A DNA stretch of 64,000 nucleotides from Motiliproteus sp965230735. GTDB lineage: Bacteria > Pseudomonadota > Gammaproteobacteria > Pseudomonadales > Balneatricaceae. Below are positions 26,010 through 32,769 of the stretch, piece by piece. The stretch is taken from NCBI RefSeq assembly GCF_965230735.1, contig NZ_OZ246016.1, forward strand, positions 2,356,001-2,420,000, written 5' to 3'. Below the pieces are notes generated by a model. That model was not told the origin of the DNA and did not search any database. It saw only the letters and a list, made by a program, of their open reading frames with translations. Made by a program: the position numbers and the translations under genes. Positions within the stretch are counted from its first letter, which is position 1. Each line of letters starts with the position of its first letter.

Positions 26010-27455
26010 TCAGGCGCTGATGTAGGTTGTCTTCACAACGGTGTAAAACTCTTTGGCATAGGTTCCCTGTTCACGTGGGCCAAAGCTGGAATCCTTACGG
26101 CCGCCGAACGGGACGTGGTAGTCGGTACCCGCAGTCGGCAGGTTGACCATCACGCAGCCGGTCTTGGCGTTGCGCTTGAAGTCGGAGGCGTATTTCAGCG
26201 ACTGGGTGCAGATACCGCCGGTCAGACCGAAGTTGGTATCGTTCAGGGTCGCCAGGGCCTCGTCGTAGTCTTTCACCTTGATCACACAGGCGATCGGGGC
26301 GAAGGCCTCTTCGCGGTTGATGGTCATGGCGTTGGTAGTCTCGGTGAACAGCGCCGGCTGCAGGTAGTAGCCTTCCTTCTCTTCGCTCAATACTTCACCG
26401 CCGTAGACCAGCTTGCCGCCTTCTTTCTTGGCCAGCTCCAGGTACTCCAGGTTCTGTTCCATCTGGCGGGCATCGGCGACCGCGCCGATATGGACGCCTT
26501 CCTTGAGCGGGTGACCCACCACCAGCTTCTTCATCCGTTCAACCATCGCGTCGACGAAGCGATCGTGGATCCCTTCGGTGACGATCAGGCGGGAAGAGGC
26601 GGTGCATTTCTGACCGGTACCGCCGTAGGCGCCGCCGACGGCACACTCAACGGCATTGGCCAGATCGGCGTCATCCAGTACCACCAGGGCGTTCTTGCTA
26701 CCCATCTCCAGCTGGCATTTGACCAGGTTGACGGCGGTCGCGGCGGCCACCTTGCGACCGGTCTCCAGCGAGCCGGTGAAGGTCAGGGCGTTGATGCCAC
26801 GGGAGTTGATCAGCACGTCGCCAACCTGCGAGCCCGGGCCCATGACCAGGTTGAAAGTACCGGCCGGCAGACCCTGACGGGAGATGATCTCGGTCAGCGC
26901 CCAGGCAGAGGCCGGGACCTGGTTGGCCGGTTTCCAGACGATGGCGTTACCGAACGCCAGCGCCGGGGCAATCTTCCAGGCACCGGTGGCGGTGGGGAAG
27001 TTCCAGGGTGTGATGATGCCGACAACACCGACCGGTTCACGGCGGGTCTCGATCTCGATGCCGGGACGGACGGAATCGGCGGTTTCGCCCATCTGACGCA
27101 GCACTTCGGCAGCGTAGTAATGGAAGAACTGACCGGAGCGGTAGGTCTCACCGACACCCTCGGCCAGGGTCTTGCCCTCTTCACGGGCCAGGATTTCACC
27201 CAGCTCGTCCTTGCGCTCGATCAGCTCGTCGCCGATCGCCATCAATACGGAGTAACGTTGTTCCAGACCGCTCTTGGCCCACTCGACTTGGCCGGCGGCT
27301 GCGGCGGCGATAGCGGCTTCGGTTTGGGCGCTATCGGCTTGGGAGTAATGGCCGATGACATCGCTGGTATCCGCGGGGCTAACGTTGGCGACGCTCCCGT
27401 TATTGCCTTCGACCCACTCGCCGGCGATGAAATTACGAAAAACAGAATCAGACAT
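26010..27455 (-). CDS. NAD(P)+ aldehyde dehydrogenase, 2-oxoglutarate-semialdehyde-dehydrogenase-like
   Basis: A 481-residue aldehyde dehydrogenase: VGIITPWNFPTATGAWKIAP, nucleotide-binding FTGSLETGRKVA, the general base in QLEMGSKNALVV and the catalytic cysteine in GGTGQKCTASSR. The C-terminal MVNLPTAGTDYHVPFGGRK and EQGTYAKEFYT are typical of the 2-oxoglutarate semialdehyde/sugar-acid subgroup. It oxidises a semialdehyde to the acid. The M19-like gene starts 27 bp downstream and a LysR gene is divergent, so it heads this small operon. The natural substrate remains open. Confidence 0.88.
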   Translation of the reverse strand: MSDSVFRNFIAGEWVEGNNGSVANVSPADTSDVIGHYSQADSAQTEAAIAAAAAGQVEWAKSGLEQRYSVLMAIGDELIERKDELGEILAREEGKTLAEGVGETYRSGQFFHYYAAEVLRQMGETADSVRPGIEIETRREPVGVVGIITPWNFPTATGAWKIAPALAFGNAIVWKPANQVPASAWALTEIISRQGLPAGTFNLVMGPGSQVGDVLINSRGINALTFTGSLETGRKVAAATAVNLVKCQLEMGSKNALVVLDDADLANAVECAVGGAYGGTGQKCTASSRLIVTEGIHDRFVDAMVERMKKLVVGHPLKEGVHIGAVADARQMEQNLEYLELAKKEGGKLVYGGEVLSEEKEGYYLQPALFTETTNAMTINREEAFAPIACVIKVKDYDEALATLNDTNFGLTGGICTQSLKYASDFKRNAKTGCVMVNLPTAGTDYHVPFGGRKDSSFGPREQGTYAKEFYTVVKTTYISA

Positions 27456-27561
27456 AGTGACCTCCCGATTAGTGATGGATCCATCATAGGAGTCGTGCTG
27501 TAATAATAAAAATTGATAATATCTATTCGCCGATAAGGTTTACTTACCAGGAGCCGGTAAC

Positions 27562-28476
27562 ATGTTGCCCGAATTCAAGATTGCTCAACTTCGCCACTTT
27601 GTTTGGGTCGCCGAGCTGAAGGGGTTTCATGCGGCGGCCGAGAAGGCCCACCGTTCGCAGCCGGCGATCTCGCTGTCGATTAAGGATCTGGAAGGCAAAC
27701 TGGGGGAGGCGCTGTTTGAAAAGCTGAACCAGAAAACCACCCGGGCCGAGCTGACCCCCTTTGGCCAACAGTTTCTGCTCCAGGCCAAGGAGCTGATCGC
27801 CCATCACGATCGTGTCGTCGAGGATATGGTGCTGCTGGCGGAGAATAAGACCGGCCATCTGCGCTTGGCCTCGGTGCCGTCGATCGCCAGTCGGGTGCTG
27901 CCGGCGCTGTTGTCGGAGTTTGTCGGCGAAACCCCGGACCTGCATGTCAGCTTCTTCGACGACAACTCCAACGCGGTGCTGAAAATGGTCGAGGAGCAGA
28001 AGGTCGATTTCGGCATCGCCCACCTGTTCCATGAGCAGGAGCACACCGACAAAACCTTTATCCCGATCTGGGAGGATCGGATCGGCGTGGTCTGCCCCAA
28101 CGACCACCCGCTGGCCGACAGTACCGAACTTCACTGGAAGGAGTTGCGAAAGCACCGCTTAATCGGCAACGGCACCTCACGGCTGCTGGAAGACAGCGAA
28201 GCCCGACCGCTGCTGGGCGCCTCCCAGTTTTATATCTCCAACATGATCTCCTTGATCGCGATGCTGGAGGCGGGCTTCGGTGTCACCACATTACCCTGGT
28301 ACGCCTTCCCGCAAGAGAGCAAGACGCTGAAGTTTATTCCGCTGAAAACGCCGACGGTAATACGAAGAATCGGAATCGTAACCCTCAATAGCCGGTCGCT
28401 GACCCCACCGGCCAAAGCGCTAGTGGACTTTATTCTTGCCAGAAGCCAGCAGGATGATCAGTCGCAGCAGGATTGA
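27562..28476 (+). CDS. LysR-family regulator, divergent from the ALDH operon
   Basis: A 304-residue LysR protein. The HTH is at about residues 6-65 (IAQLRHFVWVAELKGFHAAA, then RSQPAISLSIKDLEGKLGEA), with a substrate-binding domain to the end. It is transcribed away from the aldehyde dehydrogenase across 106 bp. That gap is AT-rich and contains TTGATAATATCTAT, a plausible T-N11-A LysR box. It probably responds to an intermediate of the pathway served by the BCCT/M19-like/ALDH genes. ATG 27562 follows CCAGGAG. Confidence 0.9.
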   Translation: MLPEFKIAQLRHFVWVAELKGFHAAAEKAHRSQPAISLSIKDLEGKLGEALFEKLNQKTTRAELTPFGQQFLLQAKELIAHHDRVVEDMVLLAENKTGHLRLASVPSIASRVLPALLSEFVGETPDLHVSFFDDNSNAVLKMVEEQKVDFGIAHLFHEQEHTDKTFIPIWEDRIGVVCPNDHPLADSTELHWKELRKHRLIGNGTSRLLEDSEARPLLGASQFYISNMISLIAMLEAGFGVTTLPWYAFPQESKTLKFIPLKTPTVIRRIGIVTLNSRSLTPPAKALVDFILARSQQDDQSQQD

Positions 28477-28777
28477 TCGGGCCTGATAGATCTCGGTATT
28501 GGCTGGCTAGTTTGGTTGGATAGCTACGAGAATAACGGATGCTTAGCGAGTTTTATCTGAGCGGCAGATTTCGCACCAAAGCGGGCGTCCAAGAAACCAG
28601 CGTAGGGGTCTACTTCTGGCCCCATACCGGCCTGTTAGAACTTGCTGATATTCATTTGCAGGCACGGCAGGCGGAAATCCAAAAGCGGACACTTTTCTAC
28701 ACCGGCCTTATGCCTGTAACGGGAACTTTTCGGACATCAGCATAAATCTATACATCATTTAGCTCGAGTGCATAGTC

Positions 28778-28807
28778 TTGACTTATGTCTAGTGGAGATA
28801 TTAGTAT
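28778..28807 (+). promoter_or_regulatory. Sigma-70-type promoter of the tetR gene
   Basis: TTGACT (28778-28783), an 18-bp spacer and TAGTAT (28802-28807). The predicted transcript start (about 28814) touches the palindrome at 28815. Confidence 0.55.
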
Positions 28808-28814
28808 GAGTACC

Positions 28815-28834
28815 GACTGACCGGCCGGTCAGTC
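28815..28834. promoter_or_regulatory. Perfect 20-bp palindrome, probable TetR operator
   Basis: GACTGACCGGCCGGTCAGTC is an exact palindrome placed at the predicted transcription start, 30 bp before the tetR ATG. It has the size and symmetry of TetR/AcrR operators, so autorepression is likely. Confidence 0.8.
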
Positions 28835-28864
28835 TATCAGCCGGTTGTAGAGTTATAAGAATTG

Positions 28865-29401
28865 ATGAATAAGAAAGAACTGATCTTGGATGTTGCTATT
28901 GATCTTTTTGCAAAGGAAGGTTTTGAAAAAACTCCTGTATCTGCAATCTGCGAAAGAGCTGGTGTATCTAAAGGGTTAGTATTTCATCATTTCAAAAATA
29001 AAAATGTTTTGCTCAGAGCTATCTTCATTCGCACAACGGAGATGATAGGTAACATTGGGAAGCCTCACGAAAAGGTCAGAGATCCTAAAGAAAGGCTGGC
29101 GGCTTTGATTGAAGCGATTCTTAGCTCAATGAGTGAGCACCGAAAGCTATATAAATTCAATCTTAATGTGATGCTTCAACCTGCTACAAGAGAGATTTTG
29201 AGCGACCTCATTAATGAAAGAAACTCTATGCTTTTTGATACAACTGACGATATTTTCAAAAGAATATCTGAAGACAACAGTAAAACTTTAACTCATGTAT
29301 TTGTTTCGGAAATAAATGGTATCGCTCTGAACTACCTATATTTTTATGATGACTTCCCCCTTGAAGAAATCAGAAAACAACTGATAAACAAATACAAATA
29401 G
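28865..29401 (+). CDS. TetR/AcrR-family repressor
   Basis: A 178-residue TetR protein with the N-terminal HTH at about residues 5-50 (ILDVAIDLFAKEGFEKTPVS, AICERAGVSKGLVFHHFKNK) and an all-helical C-terminal ligand domain. It is strikingly AT-rich with many AAA, ATT and TTT codons, unlike the LysR gene upstream, which suggests acquisition by transfer. The perfect palindrome 28815-28834 at its promoter is probably its own operator. A related imperfect site lies between it and the downstream yjhX-like gene (29465-29483), so it may control both. ATG 28865 is preferred to the adjacent TTG 28862. Confidence 0.9.
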   Translation: MNKKELILDVAIDLFAKEGFEKTPVSAICERAGVSKGLVFHHFKNKNVLLRAIFIRTTEMIGNIGKPHEKVRDPKERLAALIEAILSSMSEHRKLYKFNLNVMLQPATREILSDLINERNSMLFDTTDDIFKRISEDNSKTLTHVFVSEINGIALNYLYFYDDFPLEEIRKQLINKYK

Positions 29402-29464
29402 CATTACATTGAACACGAGGGACCAGCTTTTTTGAGCGTTAAGTAGCAAGTATCCCACCCAATC

Positions 29465-29483
29465 ACTGACCGAACCGGCCAGT
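29465..29483. promoter_or_regulatory. Imperfect operator-like site upstream of the yjhX-like gene
   Basis: ACTGACCGAACCGGCCAGT resembles the tetR operator core (ACTGACCGGCCGGTCAGT) with less perfect symmetry. It is the only other such site noticed in the island. Confidence 0.4.
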
Positions 29484-29493
29484 AACCTAAAAC

Positions 29494-29518
29494 CACCTTA
29501 AGTGTCTCACTTAAGGTG
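29494..29518 (+). promoter_or_regulatory. Leader hairpin covering a Shine-Dalgarno sequence
   Basis: CACCTTAAGTG, loop TCT, CACTTAAGGTG: an 11-bp perfect stem. The right arm contains TAAGG, the ribosome site of the six-codon ORF at 29524. There is no T tract, so it is not a terminator. Confidence 0.6.
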
Positions 29519-29523
29519 CTTGC

Positions 29524-29544
29524 ATGCGCAATACAAAAAGTTGA
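29524..29544 (+). CDS. Six-codon upstream ORF (MRNTKS) before the yjhX-like gene
   Basis: ATG CGC AAT ACA AAA AGT TGA lies 7 nt after AAGG (29513-29516). Its stop TGA (29542-29544) overlaps the GAGG (29543-29546) that serves the yjhX-like start, so its translation would directly affect initiation downstream. In E. coli the topAI-yjhQ operon is reported to be controlled by an upstream ORF (toiL) that senses ribosome-targeting antibiotics; this peptide is a candidate analogue, not a proven gene. Confidence 0.4.
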   Translation: MRNTKS

Positions 29545-29553
29545 GGTATTCAC

Positions 29554-29811
29554 GTGAATATATCAAAGCAAGAACAGCGTGTTCTTCATGTCCTCGCACT
29601 TGGTGGTTTGATTCGCTACCAGCGTAAAGAGAGTGGAAAAGTTCAAGACGCCACTTGTTATACAAGAGAAGGTCACATTCTTGCGAGCTTAACAATTGAC
29701 ACTTTCCGTCGCTTAAAAATAAAGAAGCTGATTAGCTCGAAAAATGGGCAGCCTTATCGCATTACCAAGCTAGGAGCTAATTCGGTCCAATCTCAGATGA
29801 TGCAGAGATAG
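29554..29811 (+). CDS. yjhX: YjhX/TopAI-family toxin (UPF0386)
   Basis: An 85-residue protein that matches YjhX along its whole length: MNISKQEQRVLHVLALGGLI, CYTREGHILASLTIDTFRRL, KIKKLISSKNGQPYRITKLG. In E. coli YjhX (TopAI) inhibits DNA topoisomerase I and is counteracted by YjhQ. The start is GTG 29554 with GAGG 7 nt upstream. The acetyltransferase gene 60 bp downstream completes the pair. It belongs to the AT-rich island with tetR. Confidence 0.88.
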   Translation: MNISKQEQRVLHVLALGGLIRYQRKESGKVQDATCYTREGHILASLTIDTFRRLKIKKLISSKNGQPYRITKLGANSVQSQMMQR

Positions 29812-29871
29812 CGCTCTGTATTACTTAATGCGATTTTAATTACTCTACCTTTTCGACAAGGAGTACTAATA

Positions 29872-30378
29872 ATGATGACACCTTATCAAATACAATATGA
29901 AGCCTTCTCAAAAGCTGGAGGTCTCTATGACGATAGACACGCAAAACTATATGGAGACTTAGCTAACGCTTTAATTGAAGATGGCAGCTTTTCGATTATA
30001 TATGAAGGCGTCGCTCACGCTTGCTATACTCCGATTACAATTGATGCTGCTCCGCACTTAAAATGCTACGTATTAGCCCCGCTGGCTGTATTACCTGAAT
30101 TCCAAGGAAAAGGGTACGCTACTAGGCTTATGGATGAAGCAGAAAAACAGTTAGATGCGGATGTTATCTTTGTTATGGGTGAGCCCCATCACTATGCTAA
30201 TCGTTATAACACTCCTCACAAAGTTCTACCTCCAGTGAGGACTCAGGCTCCACTTGAATGCTGGTTTGCTCGTGAGCTGACGAAAGGCGCTTTAGACGGG
30301 GTAGGAGAGTCTTCTTCCAGTATATCGGGCCCTTACTCAGCTCCTTTAATGTGGGGGCACCCAAGCGAGCAAGTATAG
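29872..30378 (+). CDS. yjhQ: GNAT acetyltransferase, YjhQ-like antitoxin
   Basis: A 168-residue GNAT protein. The acetyl-CoA motif is LAPLAVLPEFQGKGYATRLM (Q-x-x-G-x-A/G pattern) at about residues 63-82. The C-terminal GPYSAPLMWGHPSEQV is typical of YjhQ-type acetyltransferases. In E. coli YjhQ is the antitoxin of TopAI/YjhX; here it follows the yjhX-like gene on the same strand. AAGGAG (29858-29863) is well placed for ATG 29872. Whether it acts catalytically or by binding the toxin is unknown. Confidence 0.82.
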   Translation: MMTPYQIQYEAFSKAGGLYDDRHAKLYGDLANALIEDGSFSIIYEGVAHACYTPITIDAAPHLKCYVLAPLAVLPEFQGKGYATRLMDEAEKQLDADVIFVMGEPHHYANRYNTPHKVLPPVRTQAPLECWFARELTKGALDGVGESSSSISGPYSAPLMWGHPSEQV

Positions 30379-30602
30379 TCCTGAACGTTGTAGCTTCTTT
30401 CTTCGTGAAGGGAGTTACAACCAGCTTTCCTAAGACTGTGTAGATTATCAATCACTGCACATGTCTGCCATGTCGCAGGATCTGCCAATCACAACGCTGA
30501 ATCGCATAGCTGCCCCTGGCACCTCTCGTGCAAGTCTTTATGACCTGCTGCGGGAAGCTCGTCACCGTTGACCTTAAACTATTGAGCAGGAGTGAACCTG
30601 AT

Positions 30603-31784
30603 ATGGCAACTTCACGAAAACCAATGCGGGATTTCGGGTTAGAGGTGTTTTTTTCTCGCTGGGAATTCAAGGCGAGGCACCACATGACGGCTTCAGACCT
30701 TGAGAGCATGAAGTTGTCGGAGCTTCTGGCCATGGCATCAGAAGAAGATCGCGAGGGCTTTGAACAACTGTGGCTTGGGTATACCGAAACCTGGGGAGCT
30801 CCTGACCTTAGGTTTGAGATCGCAAAAACCTATGAGGCCTTGGAAGAGGAAAATATTCTCTGTCTGGCTGGTGCGGGAGAGGGAATATATGTCGTCTCTA
30901 AGTGTCTACTCACGTCAGATGATCATGTCATAGTACCCACACCCAACTATCAGAGCGCAGAAACTGTGCCGTTGTCGGTTTGCGATGTGACTGGTGTGCC
31001 ACTGTTGATTAGAGAAGGAGGTACGGATCACCCTGAATGGCGGCTTGATCTGGATGCTATCAAGGCCGCTATACGACCCAATACCAAGTTGATATCGCTA
31101 AATTTTCCTCACAACCCTACCGGGCTTCTGCTAAGCACAAACGAATTGAAGGAACTGATTGAGCTGTGTCGTGAGCATGGGATCTACATTTTCTCCGATG
31201 AAGTGTATCGGGGGGTGGAGCTAGATATTGAACAACAGATGCCGCAGATTGCGGACGTTTATGAGAAGGGTATCTCCCTGAATGTCCTCTCCAAAGCCTA
31301 TGGGCTACCGGGCCTTCGAATCGGCTGGATTGCGTCACAAGATAAAGCGGTGCTGCAGAAAGTGGAGCGATACAAACACTTTTTGTCCATTTGCAACTCG
31401 GCTCCATCCGAAGTACTGGGGATCATTGCGTTAAAAAATCGTGACAGGATACTCGCAAGAAACCGAAGCTTAATGCAGGAAAACGTCTTGCAACTTGAAC
31501 AGCTCTTAGAAGATTTCACGGGACTGGTTGAATGGCAAAGGCCGCAAGGTGGCTGCGTGGCTTTCCCTCGTTTTATTGGTCCCGGAGGTGTGGAAGCCTT
31601 CTGTAAGTCGTTGCTTGAAGACAGCGGTGTGCTTTTGTTGCCAGCGTCTATATATGCATCAGAGCTGAGCGAGGTGCCACAAGATCGTTTTCGGATTGGA
31701 TTCGGGCGAGACTCGGTATTCAAGCAGGGATTGGCCGCGATGCGTGAGCATCTAGAGGTTTATTTTCCTGAGTATTCAAAATAG
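30603..31784 (+). CDS. PLP-dependent class I/II aminotransferase
   Basis: A 393-residue fold-type I aminotransferase. The substrate/PLP region is LNFPHNPTGLLLSTNELKEL (NPTG), then YIFSDEVYRGVELD, the PLP lysine in NVLSKAYGLPGLRIGWIAS and the C-terminal RFRIGFGR arginine. It transfers amino groups between an amino acid and a 2-oxo acid; the substrate is unclear. ATG 30603 follows AGGAG (30589-30593), although the frame opens at 30528. The ornithine-cyclodeaminase-like remnant immediately downstream suggests it was once part of a longer operon. Confidence 0.88.
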   Translation: MATSRKPMRDFGLEVFFSRWEFKARHHMTASDLESMKLSELLAMASEEDREGFEQLWLGYTETWGAPDLRFEIAKTYEALEEENILCLAGAGEGIYVVSKCLLTSDDHVIVPTPNYQSAETVPLSVCDVTGVPLLIREGGTDHPEWRLDLDAIKAAIRPNTKLISLNFPHNPTGLLLSTNELKELIELCREHGIYIFSDEVYRGVELDIEQQMPQIADVYEKGISLNVLSKAYGLPGLRIGWIASQDKAVLQKVERYKHFLSICNSAPSEVLGIIALKNRDRILARNRSLMQENVLQLEQLLEDFTGLVEWQRPQGGCVAFPRFIGPGGVEAFCKSLLEDSGVLLLPASIYASELSEVPQDRFRIGFGRDSVFKQGLAAMREHLEVYFPEYSK

Positions 31785-31813
31785 GACCTGCTACGGTGCG
31801 GATCATTCCTTAG

Positions 31814-31969
31814 CAAGAGATCGAAGCTGATGTTTCGTTTTGTGATCTCTTGGCAGGCAAGAGATCGGCTGAGGGCTTTGAATCCTCGAAACTCACCTTG
31901 GTTGATTTGACCAGCATGGGTGCGCAGGATCACGCAATCTCAAGTCTGGTGGTTGATAAACTGTTCTGA
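31814..31969 (+). pseudogene. C-terminal remnant of an ornithine cyclodeaminase/mu-crystallin-like gene
   Basis: Directly after a TAG at 31811-31813, 51 codons read QEIEADVSFCDLLAGKRSAE, then GFESSKLTLVDLTSMGAQDH, then AISSLVVDKLF and a stop. This matches the end of the OCD/mu-crystallin family (LGELLxGxR..., ITLFDSTGxAIQDLA...). The Rossmann and substrate domains are missing and there is no start codon, so I read it as a deletion remnant. It starts 29 bp after the aminotransferase stop, on the same strand. Confidence 0.5.
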
Positions 31970-32769
31970 GGAAAGGGGTTGCTGTCCTGGGTACGTCTTT
32001 TTACAGATTGCTGTAGCTCTGTAGGGCGAAGCGAAAGACGGGCTCGTTGAAGCCTTGTCCTGCTGAATATTGAGGGTCCTGTCGTCATTAGTGATGACAG
32101 CTGTGTCGCAGCTGGAATCATTCCAACGGGTGCTACAAGCTGTCCGCTTTGAGGAATCAGAAATGCGTGATCTGAATGAATATTAGGGGCGTCTAACAGG
32201 CTGCTTAGTTCGCATTGCAGAAGGTTTAGTGATGGCTCCACGATGTCTGCTATCGTGCCGATAGCTGCCTCCGCAATCGATGTCCGTTTCTGCCCGATGC
32301 GCGTCATGCTGGCAGAGTGGTCTCCAGCGTATCAGGAACCTCAGTCAATCCAGCTCGAGTCTGAACCTGGTCTATCTGATCCCCTCACTGATATCCAATC
32401 AACTGCCAATCTAGATCGGTAGTTGGTCATGCCGCCTCAAGCCATAGCATGCTGTCAGTCATTAAATCATTGCTTCCGCTAAGGAAAAATAATTACAAAA
32501 CATCATTCGATAAGTTTCAATTATCGAACGATTTATCCTTTTGATTTGAGTGGAATTAGTTTTCCGGTCAACAATGAGGCACACAACACAAGCAAAACGC
32601 GTCTGGTGTACAACATCGGAATCGCCGTTTAGCAGTCGATCGATGCAACTCATGTTGCTCGATGGTTTCTAACCAGGCGATGGCTGTCGTGAAGCGATAG
32701 CGGCCCGAAACCGATGCTGAAATTCGCAAGCTTATCCATACTGATGTGTAGCTTAAGAGGATAACAATA
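31970..32769. other. 800 bp without a supported gene
   Basis: An open frame on the minus strand (31930-32307, 125 codons, MTRIGQKRTSIAEAAIGTIA...) overlaps the OCD remnant and resembles nothing I know. I leave it uncalled. The rest contains the palindrome 32503-32532 and the leader of the 32770 gene, with GAGGATAA before its ATG. The region looks like decayed accessory DNA. Confidence 0.45.
32503..32532. promoter_or_regulatory. Operator-like inverted repeat
   Basis: ATCATTCGATAA (32503-32514 region) and TTATCGAACGAT, 12-base arms with one mismatch and a central GTTTCAA spacer. It lies about 240 bp before the 32770 gene. The regulator that would bind it is not identifiable here. Confidence 0.45.

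Larger units (their letters stand above)
28477..28864. other. Intergenic region entering the AT-rich island
   Basis: About 390 bp without a convincing gene. A 68-codon open frame at 28539-28745 has no family resemblance and I do not call it. The right half becomes markedly AT-rich and carries the tetR promoter and operator. Confidence 0.5.

Noticed and set aside
26115..27503. 462-codon plus-strand open frame opposite the aldehyde dehydrogenase
   Set aside because: Antisense shadow; low-complexity G/D/H-rich translation and a well-defined ALDH on the minus strand.
28539..28745. 68-codon plus-strand open frame between the LysR and tetR genes
   Set aside because: No recognisable family, no convincing ribosome site and it lies where composition shifts; likely chance.
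31930..32307. 125-codon minus-strand open frame after the aminotransferase region
   Set aside because: It overlaps the OCD-like remnant on the other strand and resembles no known protein; kept only as a remark.
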